Assembly (NCBI GenBank): GCA_002901265.1
Contig: PPHI01000003.1
Coordinates: forward strand, 62,001 to 126,000
DNA from: Rhodopirellula baltica
GTDB taxonomy: Bacteria; Planctomycetota; Planctomycetia; Pirellulales; Pirellulaceae
Length of the DNA stretch: 64,000 bases
Reading direction: 5' to 3'
In this document: positions 1 to 9,708 of the stretch, piece after piece
Position numbering within the stretch: the first letter of the stretch is position 1
How the letters are laid out: every line of letters begins with the position of its first letter
Program-made: the position numbers and the translations under genes
Notes under the pieces: generated by a model
What the model was told of the DNA's origin: nothing
What the model saw: the letters and a program-made list of their open reading frames with translations, nothing else
Database searches by the model: none

Positions 1-821
1 GGGTCACCGACCGCATCGGCGGTCATCTGGTTCAGACGCGACAGCGAGTCGAGCATCTTGCGGCGGACACTCGAACTGACGCCTTTGGGGTTAGACAAAT
101 ACAGCACCGGATCGCCGCTGCTTCGCAGCGAAACGCCTTGGTACTTGCTCGGTAAAAATCCGCTTCCCCAAAGTCGGTTGTAAAGCGCCTGAGCTTCTTT
201 GCGACCAGTCCACGACGCCGTCATGACCAAGAACGCGGGCAAGTTTTCGTTTTCGGTGCCCAAGCCATAGCTAAGCCACGACCCTAAGCTCGCTTTTCCC
301 GGAAGCTGGTCGCCAGTGCAGATGTACGTGATTGCGGGATCATGATTGATCGCTTCGGTGTGCATGGACCGGACGATCGCAATGTCGTCGACATGCTTTG
401 CCGTGTGGGGCAGGAGCTCGCTGACCAACGTCCCCGTTTCACCATACGGCGAAAATTTATAAATGCTGGGCGCTATTGGGAACCGCGACTGACCGCTAGT
501 CATCGTCGTCAGACGTTGCCCTTTGCGAACCGATTCGGGAAGGTCTTTGTCAAACCAATCCGCCATCGCGGGTTTGTGATCCCATAAGTCGATCTGACTG
601 GGAGCACCGGACATAAACAGATAGATCGCCCGTTTCGCTTTCGGTTCGTGATGCGGCAAAGCGTTAAGTCCGCCGGCCGATTTCGCTGCGGTTGCCGAGG
701 CTGCGATACCGGTGGAGGCATCGAGTGAGGACAACGCGGCAACGCCGAGTCCCGCTGCGGATCGCGAAAAGAGCGATCGCCGTGTCAGTTCCAGTCGCTG
801 TTGTTGGTCCCAATTCATCAT
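1..821 (-). CDS. DUF1501 domain-containing protein (partial, N-terminal part)
   Basis: The reading frame is open from an ATG at 821 (a second ATG lies at 818) to the left edge of the window, so the C-terminus is missing. The N-terminus has the twin-arginine-like segment [12 protein letters not shown] followed by an alanine-rich stretch, which fits Tat export, as is usual for DUF1501 proteins. The body contains [20 protein letters not shown], typical of the sulfatase-like DUF1501 family of planctomycetes. The gene starts only 6 bp after the stop of the upstream DUF1549/DUF1553 gene, so the two are almost certainly cotranscribed, as this pair is in many planctomycete genomes. The biochemical role of the family is not established; a part in extracellular polysaccharide use is often assumed. 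Confidence 0.9.
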   Translation of the reverse strand, partial: MMNWDQQQRLELTRRSLFSRSAAGLGVAALSSLDASTGIAASATAAKSAGGLNALPHHEPKAKRAIYLFMSGAPSQIDLWDHKPAMADWFDKDLPESVRKGQRLTTMTSGQSRFPIAPSIYKFSPYGETGTLVSELLPHTAKHVDDIAIVRSMHTEAINHDPAITYICTGDQLPGKASLGSWLSYGLGTENENLPAFLVMTASWTGRKEAQALYNRLWGSGFLPSKYQGVSLRSSGDPVLYLSNPKGVSSSVRRKMLDSLSRLNQMTADAVGD

Positions 822-827
822 TCGATC

Positions 828-3800
828 TCAGTTGTTGACCACTTCGTCCAGGTTCAACAGCACGCTAGCGATCATCATCCAGGCCGCATGCTCCGGTATT
901 TCAAGCGTTTCAAACCTTTCCTCATCAACGCTCAAAAACGCTTTTGCTGCGTCCGTGTCGTCTTCGTAGGTCGCCCTCAATTCATCCAATAAGCGAGACA
1001 GTTCGTCCAATTCGGTATCACTCGCCGGCCGCGACGTGACCGTTTCAAACATCCAAGCCAATCGGCTTCGATCATCGGTCGCTTCGCACTGTCGGATCGT
1101 ACGAATCGCGATGTATTTCGCGGCCAATAAATATTGATGTTCATTCATCAGCACCAACGCTTGCAACGGCGTATTGGTGCGTTCTCGACGCGCGGTGCAC
1201 GATTCGCGACTGGGCGCATCGAAGGTCGACATCTGTGGCGGCGGACTGGTGCGTTTCCAAAAGATGTAGACGCTGCGGCGAAGTCGCTTTTCGGGATCTT
1301 TGTCCGCTTTAAAATTCGCGGTGTTGCTGCGGGTGTAGGCAACCGCATACCACAACCCATCAGGCTGTGGCGGTTTTACACTCGGTCCGGAAAGCTGTTC
1401 GTTCAATAAACCAGCGACAGATAACGCTTGGTCGCGCAGCACTTCGGCATCCAATCGGAAACGCGGTCCGCGTGCCAAGAATCGGTTCTTAGGATCGACC
1501 GACAACTGTGCTGGCGAAACCTTGGCGTCACGCCGGAACGCGTCACTCATCACGATTTGCTTGACCAGTCGCTTCAGATCCCAACCGTTGTCTTGGAAAT
1601 CGACGGCCAGCCAATCGAGCAACGCTTGATGGCTTGGCGGTTCGCCTTGACTGCCAAAGTCTTCGCTGGACTTGACGATCCCGATGCCGAACAGCCATTG
1701 CCAAACACGGTTCACGATGACTCGCGAAGCCAACGGTTGCTCTGGCGAGGTCAACCACTTCGCCAATCCCAAACGGTCAGCCGGAATGCCCTCTGGCATC
1801 GGCGGCAGGAACTCTGGGACTGCTCGCGGAACTGGTTCACCCGGTTGGTCATATTGTCCACGGATCAACAGGTGAGCTTGCCGGGGCGTTGCGAGTTCTT
1901 TCCAAACCAGTGTGACAGGAATTTGTTTCTTGTAGTCCTCTTTGGCCTTTTCCATTCCGCGGACCATGTCTTGCAACGCGGTCCATGCGGGATGTTCGCA
2001 AACGACTTTGCGATAGTAAGCACGAATGGATTGTGTTTCTTCGTCAGTCCGTTGATCGGGCGGATGCGAAACGACAGCGGCGATCTGAGGCGGTGCCGGG
2101 ACCGCGGCCGAACGATAGGCATACGTCAGTTGTGCGGGGCGAGACTGCGTCACCGCCTTCAGATACAGATCGTTTTGTCCTTCTTTCAACTCCAACCGAT
2201 ACGTGTTGGAGAGCGGATCGATTGGCCCGATCGCTTTGGTGATTTGCAAACGCTTGTTGTTCAAATAAACAACATGACCGTCGCTGGTCCCCAGCAACAA
2301 GTCGATCGTCTGTGCTTTGGGCGAATCCAATCGTTGATGCAACAAGTGGACTTCCACCGCATCGCTTTCGCTGGGCAACGTATGAACGGCGATAGGCGAA
2401 AACTCGGGGCGTTCGATCCAATGGAAATTTTTACCTTGGTAATCAAACGTCTCGGTCGGGTCGAACTGTCGTTGTTCGGAAACGAAGACGCGCGAATATC
2501 CCGGTGCGTCGCTTTCGACCGGAAATGGCCCGACCGAGTGAATCGGTCCTAAGGTGATCTGTTCATCACGACTGACCTGTGGTTCGACATCCGACAGCCG
2601 AAACTTCATCGCAAAGAACTGATGTGCCGCGTACACCGAGCGAAAGTCCAGCGTCAATCGGAGCTTTCGCGGTCGCATTGCCAATGTCCTTGCAAGGTTT
2701 GGCAAAGCGAACTGAACACTGCGTGGGCCGGTGGTTTGGTGACCTGCGACCGCCCAACCCTTGCCGTCACGCTGTCCGTCAATCGCGTGTTTGACTTTGA
2801 AATCATCGCCGGATTGTTCGATATCCGCCAATGCATCAGTGACCGAAATCAAATGCCAGTTCCCTGCAACCAACGCCTCCACCGTGAATTCAGTCAGCAC
2901 CGCATTGCCGTTGCTGGAGATCCCGACTCGATCGGTTTTCGGGTCTGGCAAGACGTCCAAGATGATGGTTTGCCAACGATGGGCTCTGAACGATCGATCG
3001 TAGGGAATCTCGATCGTCAGTGTCGCACGCGGTTTGGCAGGCAAGTTCGAATACACCACGCCTGACGAGTCGACAACAACCGCGTTGCCTTTGTCAGCAG
3101 ACTCGCCGATTTCGTTTGTGGTTTCCCTAGCCGATCTCGGCAGCAACTTTGCTTGATGGCCGATGTGATCCGCGACGGTCGCTGATTCGATCAGGGAGAG
3201 TTCCCATTGTCGCTGCGCCGTATCTACTTCGTCGATGTCGCCGGCGAGCTCTTCCCGCAGTTCCTGAATCTGTTGATCGTACTCGGCCAATTGCTGGCGA
3301 TCTTGATCACTGGGAACTTGGACGACGGGCGGATGATCTTTGTTGTTTCCGTCGAGCGCCTGGCCATCCAAACTGTTGAAGAACGCGCTCAGCGAGTAGT
3401 AATCTTTTTGGGTGATCGGGTCAAACTTGTGGTCGTGGCACACTGCGCACTGCGTGGTCAGCCCCAAGAAGATCGTCCCGAACGAATCGGTTCGGTCGAT
3501 CACATTGCGGGCGAAGACTTCCTCATAAATCGAACCGCCTTCGCTGGTCGTGACGTTCAGCCGGTTGAAACCGCTGGCAATCTGCTGTCCCAACGTCGCG
3601 TTGGGAAGCAAGTCACCTGCCAATTGCTCGGTGACGAACTGATCAAACGGCATGTCGGAATTGATCGCGTCGATCACCCAATCGCGATAAGGCCACATCT
3701 CGCGATAGTTATCCAGGTGCAAGCCGTGTGTATCGGCGAAACGCACCAAGTCCAACCAGTAGCGGCCGAATTGTTGTCCGAACGCCGGTGAAGCCAACCA

Positions 3801-4460
3801 TTGATCGACGAGTTGTTCATAAACGGCATCACTCGAATTCGGATCACTTGTCGCGACACGCTCGATTTGTTCGCGGGACGGTGGCAGCCCGGTTATCGCT
3901 AGGCTAGCGCGGCGCAGCAATGCCCGTGGGGCGGCTTGCGGATTGGGAACCAAACCGGCCGCCTTGATCTTGGCATTGATAAAATGATCGATCGGATTGC
4001 CCGCGTCGCTAGGTAGAGCTTGCTTCTGTGGCTTGGTAAACGCCCAGTGATCTTGGACCTCGCCACCTTCGGCAATCCAGCGTTCCAAAATCGAGAGTTG
4101 CTCGGCCGACAAAGGCTTGCCAAATTCGGCCGGCGGCATCAGCGAATCGTCTTCGGCATGAATCCGCACGACCAGTTCGCTGTCGTCAGGATCACCAGAT
4201 GTGATCACCGAGTGGACGCCGTCGGATTGGTCGAGTCTCAAGTCTGCCTTTCGTTCCTGCGCATCGGGTCCGTGGCAAGCGAAGCAATGATCGGACAAGA
4301 TCGGGCGAACGTCGCGGGAGTAATCCAGCGGCTCGGTCGCCGCATTGTTTTCAGCGGACCGGTTTTCAGCACGCTCCGCCGCCTCGGCGCACGCGTTCAG
4401 GTTCAGAGCTGTGAACGCCAGTCCGCAGGCAACGATGAAGGAGCGAGATCGCTGAGCCAT
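828..4460 (-). CDS. PSD1 / DUF1549 / DUF1553 planctomycete cytochrome C-domain protein
   Basis: This is a 1210-aa exported protein. Residues 1-28 form a signal sequence; LNAC at 21-24 could act as a weak lipobox. A planctomycete cytochrome C (PSCyt1) domain follows, with the haem-binding motif CFACH at 59-63. A DUF1549 domain occupies about residues 150-360 and includes a second haem-like motif, CAVCHDHKFDP. A central insert of about 450 residues looks beta-rich. A DUF1553 domain covers about 850-1150 and ends with the usual TPLQALVLMNE segment. The gene directly precedes the DUF1501 gene in the same operon. The family is very abundant in Planctomycetes and its exact function is unproven. Domain boundaries are estimates. 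Confidence 0.93.
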   Translation of the reverse strand: MAQRSRSFIVACGLAFTALNLNACAEAAERAENRSAENNAATEPLDYSRDVRPILSDHCFACHGPDAQERKADLRLDQSDGVHSVITSGDPDDSELVVRIHAEDDSLMPPAEFGKPLSAEQLSILERWIAEGGEVQDHWAFTKPQKQALPSDAGNPIDHFINAKIKAAGLVPNPQAAPRALLRRASLAITGLPPSREQIERVATSDPNSSDAVYEQLVDQWLASPAFGQQFGRYWLDLVRFADTHGLHLDNYREMWPYRDWVIDAINSDMPFDQFVTEQLAGDLLPNATLGQQIASGFNRLNVTTSEGGSIYEEVFARNVIDRTDSFGTIFLGLTTQCAVCHDHKFDPITQKDYYSLSAFFNSLDGQALDGNNKDHPPVVQVPSDQDRQQLAEYDQQIQELREELAGDIDEVDTAQRQWELSLIESATVADHIGHQAKLLPRSARETTNEIGESADKGNAVVVDSSGVVYSNLPAKPRATLTIEIPYDRSFRAHRWQTIILDVLPDPKTDRVGISSNGNAVLTEFTVEALVAGNWHLISVTDALADIEQSGDDFKVKHAIDGQRDGKGWAVAGHQTTGPRSVQFALPNLARTLAMRPRKLRLTLDFRSVYAAHQFFAMKFRLSDVEPQVSRDEQITLGPIHSVGPFPVESDAPGYSRVFVSEQRQFDPTETFDYQGKNFHWIERPEFSPIAVHTLPSESDAVEVHLLHQRLDSPKAQTIDLLLGTSDGHVVYLNNKRLQITKAIGPIDPLSNTYRLELKEGQNDLYLKAVTQSRPAQLTYAYRSAAVPAPPQIAAVVSHPPDQRTDEETQSIRAYYRKVVCEHPAWTALQDMVRGMEKAKEDYKKQIPVTLVWKELATPRQAHLLIRGQYDQPGEPVPRAVPEFLPPMPEGIPADRLGLAKWLTSPEQPLASRVIVNRVWQWLFGIGIVKSSEDFGSQGEPPSHQALLDWLAVDFQDNGWDLKRLVKQIVMSDAFRRDAKVSPAQLSVDPKNRFLARGPRFRLDAEVLRDQALSVAGLLNEQLSGPSVKPPQPDGLWYAVAYTRSNTANFKADKDPEKRLRRSVYIFWKRTSPPPQMSTFDAPSRESCTARRERTNTPLQALVLMNEHQYLLAAKYIAIRTIRQCEATDDRSRLAWMFETVTSRPASDTELDELSRLLDELRATYEDDTDAAKAFLSVDEERFETLEIPEHAAWMMIASVLLNLDEVVNN

Positions 4461-4557
4461 GTTCAGGAGTGATGGTCGAAATGGGAAGCGGGTGGCACAC
4501 GGTTAATTTTAGCTGATCCGCAAGCACCCGTCGCCGAACAAGCGAGAACTATTCAGT

Positions 4558-5052
4558 TCACTTGGCCGATTGATCCGCCGTCGCCAGCCCTTTGGCAAGT
4601 TCGATCAAGTTGCGTGGATTTTGGCCCAAGTCGCCTTTGCCAAGGCGTGATTGGCTATGAGCTTCGACGATGCAGCGGTTTGCCGGAGCGCCGTCGCCAG
4701 ACGTCGCCCCGACATCCGGCACAATCGTCACGTGGATATCATCGACGAAGCGAAACAGTTTTGTGCGACGCGTCAAATGCAGTCGCCGGCTCCCCCCGCC
4801 GTCTGCAGCGGGCACGGTCTCGTCGCCTTCGATTTGCCAATCGGATTTCGAATCGACCCAGGACCGAAGTTTGCCTTCAACCTCCTGAACATCGCCATCG
4901 AGCGTTTGTGGTCGTAACCAAGGGTTCTGGGCGTCTGCGGATAATTGGGCGGTGTTTTCGGTCCAGTCGCGGCCCCAATCATCGACACGCCAAGCGATCG
5001 CCGCCAGAATGACGATCGTGATCGCCAATGCGGTCCATCCGATCATTTTCAT
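4558..5052 (-). CDS. DUF1499 family membrane-anchored protein
   Basis: This is a protein of about 164 residues with one N-terminal transmembrane segment (IGWTALAITIVILAAIAWRV) and a DUF1499-like outer domain. Recognisable parts are NPWLRPQTLDGDVQEVEGKL, SDWQIEGDETVP, LFRFVDDIHVTI and VEAHSQSRLGKGDLGQNPRN. The last matches the S.SR.G.GD.G.N..R signature of the family. I place the start at the ATG at 5052 because the frame further upstream runs into the divergently transcribed rarA gene (start 5092). The function of DUF1499 proteins is not known. The two genes share a 39-bp divergent promoter region. Confidence 0.75.
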   Translation of the reverse strand: MKMIGWTALAITIVILAAIAWRVDDWGRDWTENTAQLSADAQNPWLRPQTLDGDVQEVEGKLRSWVDSKSDWQIEGDETVPAADGGGSRRLHLTRRTKLFRFVDDIHVTIVPDVGATSGDGAPANRCIVEAHSQSRLGKGDLGQNPRNLIELAKGLATADQSAK

Positions 5053-5091
5053 TTTCCGTTGTTCGTTATCGAGCTGTCTTGACGCGATCGC

Positions 5092-6420
5092 ATGTCCAAC
5101 ACCCCATCCTTGTTTGACGCCGAAGAGTCGAATCATTTTGACGCAGCCAAACCGCTGGCCGCCCGCATGCGACCGACGACGCTTGCTGAGTATGTCGGCC
5201 AACATCACATCTTAGGCCCAGGAAAACTGCTGCGGCGAATGGTGGACGCGGGCAAACTGGGATCGATCATCCTGTCCGGGCCTCCCGGCACCGGAAAAAC
5301 CACGTTGGCAAACTTGCTAGCCAGCGAAACGGGCAGCCGATTCCGCACATTGAGCGCCGTCACCGGTGGCGTGAAAGACGTTCGCGAAGCCATGGCGTGG
5401 GCGAAGGACTTGGTCGCGACCGGCGAACCGGCACCGGTGCTGTTCATCGACGAAATCCATCGCTTCAGCAAAAGCCAGCAAGACGCGTTGTTGCCTGACG
5501 TGGAAGAAGGCATCGTGTCCTTAATCGGGGCCACGACCAGCAATCCGTACTTTGCCGTCAACGGCGCGTTGATCAGTCGCAGCCATGTGTTCCAATTACA
5601 AATGCTGTCCGCCGATGAAATCGCCACCTTGATCCGGCGAGCTTTAAACGACGCCACACGCGGCTTGGGAAAGCTGGGTGTGAAGATCGACGACGAGGCG
5701 ATCGCGTTGTTGGCCAGCGTCTGCGAAGGCGACGCGCGTCGGGCACTCACGTCACTGGAGATCGCTGTGGCGAGCAGCGATACCAAGCCGCCATCGGTGA
5801 CTACGGAAACGGCCGCCGAATCGATCGGCAAACGCGTCGCCGGTTACGACGGCACCGGCGACGATCACTACGACTTGATCAGCGCGATGATCAAAAGCAT
5901 CCGCGGCAGTGATCCTGATGCGGCGCTGTACTGGTTGGCACGAATGCTCGAAGGCGGCGAAGACATCCGGTTCCTTTGCCGGCGGTTGGTCATCCTGGCC
6001 AGCGAAGACATCGGCAACGCGGACCCCCACGCCCTCCCCCTGGCGGTCGCCTGCATGCAAGGCTGCGAGTTTGTCGGACTTCCCGAAAGCCAACTGCTGC
6101 TTTCGCAAACGGCGTCGTACTTAGCACTCGCACCCAAAAGCAACGCGTCAACCGTCGCGATCAGCCAGGCCCGGCGGGACGTCCGCGAGAAAAAATTGCT
6201 AGCCGTCCCACAACACCTGATGGATGGGCATTCGACCTCCGCCGCGACACAGGGCCGGGGGGAAGGCTACATCTACAGCCACGATTGCCCGGATGGGATC
6301 GCCGCACAAGATTACTTGGGATCCAGCCGGACGTACTATGAACCCGTCGAACGAGGGTTCGAACGCGACCTTCAAAAGAGAAAAGAGTGGGTCCGCCGGA
6401 GGCTAAAAGGCGAAGCTTGA
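5092..6420 (+). CDS. rarA: Replication-associated recombination protein A (MgsA/RarA AAA+ ATPase)
   Basis: This 442-aa protein belongs to the clamp-loader-like AAA+ family that acts at stalled replication forks. Walker A is GPPGTGKTT at residues 63-71 and Walker B is LFIDEIHRFSK at about 121-131. Sensor and fold segments include GATTSNPYFAVNGALISR, and the C-terminal MgsA domain has YDLISAMIKSIRGSDPDAA and the conserved RRLVILASEDIGNADP. The length is normal for the family. The gene stands alone on the plus strand, with a divergent neighbour and a 58-bp gap to the next gene. Confidence 0.96.
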   Translation: MSNTPSLFDAEESNHFDAAKPLAARMRPTTLAEYVGQHHILGPGKLLRRMVDAGKLGSIILSGPPGTGKTTLANLLASETGSRFRTLSAVTGGVKDVREAMAWAKDLVATGEPAPVLFIDEIHRFSKSQQDALLPDVEEGIVSLIGATTSNPYFAVNGALISRSHVFQLQMLSADEIATLIRRALNDATRGLGKLGVKIDDEAIALLASVCEGDARRALTSLEIAVASSDTKPPSVTTETAAESIGKRVAGYDGTGDDHYDLISAMIKSIRGSDPDAALYWLARMLEGGEDIRFLCRRLVILASEDIGNADPHALPLAVACMQGCEFVGLPESQLLLSQTASYLALAPKSNASTVAISQARRDVREKKLLAVPQHLMDGHSTSAATQGRGEGYIYSHDCPDGIAAQDYLGSSRTYYEPVERGFERDLQKRKEWVRRRLKGEA

Positions 6421-6478
6421 GTACCCTATGGGCAAACACGTCCTTCAATAACATTTTCGATCGTCTCGACCGCTAGCC

Positions 6479-7657
6479 ATGCTTCACCGTCTCTTCACAC
6501 TCGCCATCCTGCTCAGCGTCTCGCTGACCGGACTATCGTCCGTGATGGCAGAAACCCACCTGCGTATCGCGACCTTCAACGTCGCCCTGTACGGCAAGAC
6601 CGCCAGCGAAATCCACGAGCGACTCTCGGGGAAAGACGATGCCCAGTCGCAAAACATCGCTCGCATCGTGCAAACCGTGCGGCCCGATATCCTGCTGATC
6701 AACGAACTGGACTACGACAAAGACTTCGCCGTGGCAAAGCTGCTGGCGAAGAACTACTTCGCCGTCGGACAACCAGGAGTCGACGGTGAAACCCTGCAAG
6801 GCATCGAGTACCCGTATCTCTACAGCGCAGCGAGTAATACCGGTATCGACTCCGACATGGACCTGAACCATGACGACAAGCTGCACACCGCCAACGATGC
6901 CTTCGGGTATGGCATTTATCCCGGCCAATACTCCATGACGGTTTATAGCCGATACCCAATCCAAACCGATCAACTGCGAACGTTCCAATTGTTCCGCTGG
7001 AGCCAAATGCCAGACGCGATTCGCCCAGCCGATCCGGATAGCGGCGATTTCTATTACGACGACGCGACTTGGGAACAACTACGGCTCAGCAGCAAAAACC
7101 ACATCGACGTTCCCATTCAAGTTGGCGAGGAAACCATTCATGTCCTGGCCAGCCATCCGACGCCGCCGGTGTTCGACGGACGCGAAGACCGCAACGGGGC
7201 ACGCAATCATGACGAAGTCCAGTTTTGGGTTCACTACTTGGACGCGGATCCCAACGCGACTTGGTTGCAAGATGATCAAGGCAACGCCGGCGGATTGGCA
7301 TCGGGCGAAAGCTTTGTCGTGATGGGTGACTTGAACGCAGATCCGGTCGACGGCAGCGGCCGACGCGAAGCGATCCAACGTTTGATCAGCCACCCGCGCG
7401 TGCATGACGTTCAGCCCAAATCGTCTGACGAAGCAATCGCCGAACGAAAGGAACGCTACAAGGGCAAAGGCGACTTGGCCAGCAAGACTGCCGATTGGGG
7501 CCGCAACGGGTACATGCGCGTTGACTTTGTCTTGCCAAGCAGCGATTTGAATGTCGAAACCAGCGGTGTGTTCTGGCCGAACCGCAACGACGAAACCGCG
7601 AAGTGGGCCGAAGCAAGCGATCACCGGATGGTTTGGATCGAGGTCAAGCTGCCTTGA
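6479..7657 (+). CDS. Secreted endonuclease/exonuclease/phosphatase family protein
   Basis: This is a 392-aa protein. Residues 1-25 form a Sec signal peptide ending VMAET. The mature part has the fold signatures of the DNase I-like metal-dependent phosphoesterase superfamily: LRIATFNVALYG at the start, ILLINELDYD with the metal-binding Glu, HVLASHPTPP, VMGDLNADPVDGSG (the GDxN motif) and a C-terminal ASDHRMVWIE with the catalytic Asp-His. The substrate cannot be read from sequence; secreted members cleave nucleic acids or phospholipid or phosphate esters. The downstream glycosyltransferase appears to begin inside its stop codon region, which suggests cotranscription. Confidence 0.9.
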   Translation: MLHRLFTLAILLSVSLTGLSSVMAETHLRIATFNVALYGKTASEIHERLSGKDDAQSQNIARIVQTVRPDILLINELDYDKDFAVAKLLAKNYFAVGQPGVDGETLQGIEYPYLYSAASNTGIDSDMDLNHDDKLHTANDAFGYGIYPGQYSMTVYSRYPIQTDQLRTFQLFRWSQMPDAIRPADPDSGDFYYDDATWEQLRLSSKNHIDVPIQVGEETIHVLASHPTPPVFDGREDRNGARNHDEVQFWVHYLDADPNATWLQDDQGNAGGLASGESFVVMGDLNADPVDGSGRREAIQRLISHPRVHDVQPKSSDEAIAERKERYKGKGDLASKTADWGRNGYMRVDFVLPSSDLNVETSGVFWPNRNDETAKWAEASDHRMVWIEVKLP

Positions 7658-8847
7658 CCGATGCCCTGTCCGTTCGAAAGCAGCCTGTCTTGCAAAGCCC
7701 ACGCAAACGCCAACGTGTCTTGCTGATGATCAGCTCGATGCGTGGTGGCGGCAGCGAACGTCAAGTCCTGCTGCTCGCACAGCATCTCTCACGCGAGCAT
7801 TTCGAACCGCATCTGTATCTGTCCGAAGCCGCCGGGCCATTTCTAAGTCAGGTGCCCAGCGACGTCACGATCCACGCGTACGACGCTGCGGTCGCGAGCA
7901 AACCATCCCACACACAAAAGCTGTATTTTCCCGGACGAGCCCTGCGTGATCAGACGCGATTCGTTCGCCAAGTCATCGATGAAAATCAGATCGACGTGGT
8001 CTACGATCGTACGTTCCACATGTCTTTGTTAGCGGGAGGCGCTGCCAAAGGCATTCGCCGCGTTTCAACGATTGTCAGCCCGCCGCATTTGGCGCTGCCG
8101 TCGGTGGAAAGTCGTTTCGTTTGGCTCAAGCGTCAACGTCTGGCACGATCGTACCGGCGCTCTGATGCTGTCGTCGCGGTCAGCCGTCAAGCCGCTTTGT
8201 CCGCCGAGCGATACTATCGACTGAAACCGAGGAGCGTCCAGGTAATACCAAACCCAGTGCGGTTTTCCGCACCCGCACGCGATCTGTCGGATGCTCGCAG
8301 TTCGGGCAGGACACGTTTGGTGTGCGTGGGAAGAATGACCAGCGAAAAAGGTCATGCTGATTTGATCGACGCGATGGCCAGCGTGGTCGCGAACTGGCCG
8401 GCCGACCAACCGCCTCCAGAGCTTCACCTGGTCGGTGACGGTGTGCTTCGCGGCGAGCTGGAACATCAATCACAACGCTTGCACCTGCAATCCGTTTGCA
8501 AGTTTATTGGTGCGGTCGATGACGCGACCGACGCGATCAGTGGTGCCGACGCGTTGATCTTGCCGTCGCGATTCGAAGGGATGCCCAACGTGGTGTTGGA
8601 ATCGATGGCCTTGGGAACGCCGGTGATTGCGACCAAAGCCGGAGGGACGATCGAATTGCAACACGACCAACCGACGGCATTTTGGGCCGACGTCGCTTCA
8701 CCAGCATCGTTAGCAGACGCGATCTTGGAATTCGCCCGTCGCCCTGACCTCGCACAGCAACACAGCAAAGCGGCGTGGCAGATGATTCAAACACACCACG
8801 ACTTGAACCAGACCGTGAAGCGAATCGAGACGCTGCTCGCCGGATAA
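7654..8847 (+). CDS. Glycosyltransferase family 4 (GT-B fold)
   Basis: This protein of about 397 aa has a GT-B glycosyltransferase fold. The N-terminal domain begins VLLMISSMRGGGSERQVLLL, the glycine-rich acceptor-side loop. The C-terminal nucleotide-sugar domain has RLVCVGRMTSEKGHADLIDA, ELHLVGDG and LPSRFEGMPNVVLESMALG, which carries the E-x7-E motif of GT4 enzymes. The start is uncertain. I prefer TTG at 7654, which overlaps the upstream TGA and has GAGG about 10 bases before it. An ATG at 7603 would overlap the previous gene by 55 bp and has no ribosome site. Sugar donor and acceptor are unknown; a cell-surface polysaccharide role is likely. Confidence 0.85.
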   Translation: MTDALSVRKQPVLQSPRKRQRVLLMISSMRGGGSERQVLLLAQHLSREHFEPHLYLSEAAGPFLSQVPSDVTIHAYDAAVASKPSHTQKLYFPGRALRDQTRFVRQVIDENQIDVVYDRTFHMSLLAGGAAKGIRRVSTIVSPPHLALPSVESRFVWLKRQRLARSYRRSDAVVAVSRQAALSAERYYRLKPRSVQVIPNPVRFSAPARDLSDARSSGRTRLVCVGRMTSEKGHADLIDAMASVVANWPADQPPPELHLVGDGVLRGELEHQSQRLHLQSVCKFIGAVDDATDAISGADALILPSRFEGMPNVVLESMALGTPVIATKAGGTIELQHDQPTAFWADVASPASLADAILEFARRPDLAQQHSKAAWQMIQTHHDLNQTVKRIETLLAG

Positions 8848-8904
8848 AAATTGCCCGCGCAAACCGGTGCTGTAAACAAAGTCAAAAGGAATGGCAAAAC
8901 CAAA

Positions 8905-8934
8905 TGTCGTTCGGCTCTCCGAGCCGAAAACGCA
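8905..8934. repeat. REP-like hairpin copy near RAYT 1
   Basis: The stem CGGCTC-tcc-GAGCCG (8912-8926) with its flanks matches the hairpin core of the two repeat copies at 9709-9931. One base pair of the stem is changed on both sides (C15-G23 here, T-A there), so pairing is kept. It lies just beyond the 3' end of the RAYT gene at 8979. Confidence 0.6.
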
Positions 8935-8978
8935 AGTCCAGCTAAACTCTTGTTTTCCGCTCGGAACGTCGAACGACA

Positions 8979-9644
8979 CTAGAACGGCCCATCGGAGGCT
9001 CGGTACAAAAACTTGCCAGCCGAGATTCCGGCTTTCTTCGGATTGTCTCGGATGTAGTTTCGCAAATAGTCCAGTTGCTCCGCGTTTCTGACGAGATGAT
9101 CAAACGGCTCAGGGAACCATAAAACGCCAGTCCTGTCTGTTGATCGATTAATCTGCCTCGCCGAGTAACGCATCCAACCGCCGGGTTGTGTTTTTGCAAG
9201 TTCGCTTGTCTGAAAAGAGATCAGGCAATGGACGTGGTTCGGCATGATCACAAAATCGCCAAGCCAATAGCGATCACCGTGAAATTTGGCCAGCGACTTG
9301 GCCACTTCACTCGCCGCAATGGGATTCGCGAGCGTGCACTCTCCCAGGCAGTTGTCGAGTGTCGTTTCACGTTGACGAGAGAAGTGCTTGTCGAATCTCT
9401 GCTGATCTTCGAGTGACAGTTTCTGATAGCCAGCTTTCCAATCTCGATCCACATCGACACCCTGTCGACGTAGAAAGTCGAGTCGTTCTCGAAACCAACG
9501 CTGGATCACTGAAGCGGGGATCGAATCGTTCAATCGCATGGTCAGGAAACAGATCGCAGCGGGTTGATGCCAATGGGGGCGAGTGCGATTCCAGGTGTCG
9601 AAATCGCCTTTCGGATCAAACAGCTCACCAACGAGTCCGTCCAT
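8979..9644 (-). CDS. REP-associated tyrosine transposase (RAYT, IS200-like Y1)
   Basis: This 221-aa protein is a single-strand DNA transposase-like enzyme of the HUH/Y1 group. The metal-binding HUH pair is HVH at 137-139 inside VIMPNHVHCLISF, and the nucleophile is probably a tyrosine in LDYLRNYI (Y193 or Y197). It carries a 120-residue N-terminal part longer than simple IS200 TnpA, as RAYT proteins often do. RAYTs move or maintain short palindromic REP sequences rather than themselves. Hairpin repeats that look like its cognate elements lie on both sides: one at 8905 and two tandem copies at 9709-9931. The gene appears intact. Confidence 0.88.
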   Translation of the reverse strand: MDGLVGELFDPKGDFDTWNRTRPHWHQPAAICFLTMRLNDSIPASVIQRWFRERLDFLRRQGVDVDRDWKAGYQKLSLEDQQRFDKHFSRQRETTLDNCLGECTLANPIAASEVAKSLAKFHGDRYWLGDFVIMPNHVHCLISFQTSELAKTQPGGWMRYSARQINRSTDRTGVLWFPEPFDHLVRNAEQLDYLRNYIRDNPKKAGISAGKFLYRASDGPF

Positions 9645-9708
9645 AATGACAACTATGTCTTGGGCACAACGAATATCGGAAAGTGGAACTAAATTCTACA
9701 CTCCAGGA

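Noticed and set aside
1428-2552. 374-codon plus-strand frame inside the DUF1549/DUF1553 gene
   Set aside because: It lies wholly opposite a gene with clear motifs and family-wide conservation; composition is that of an antisense shadow.
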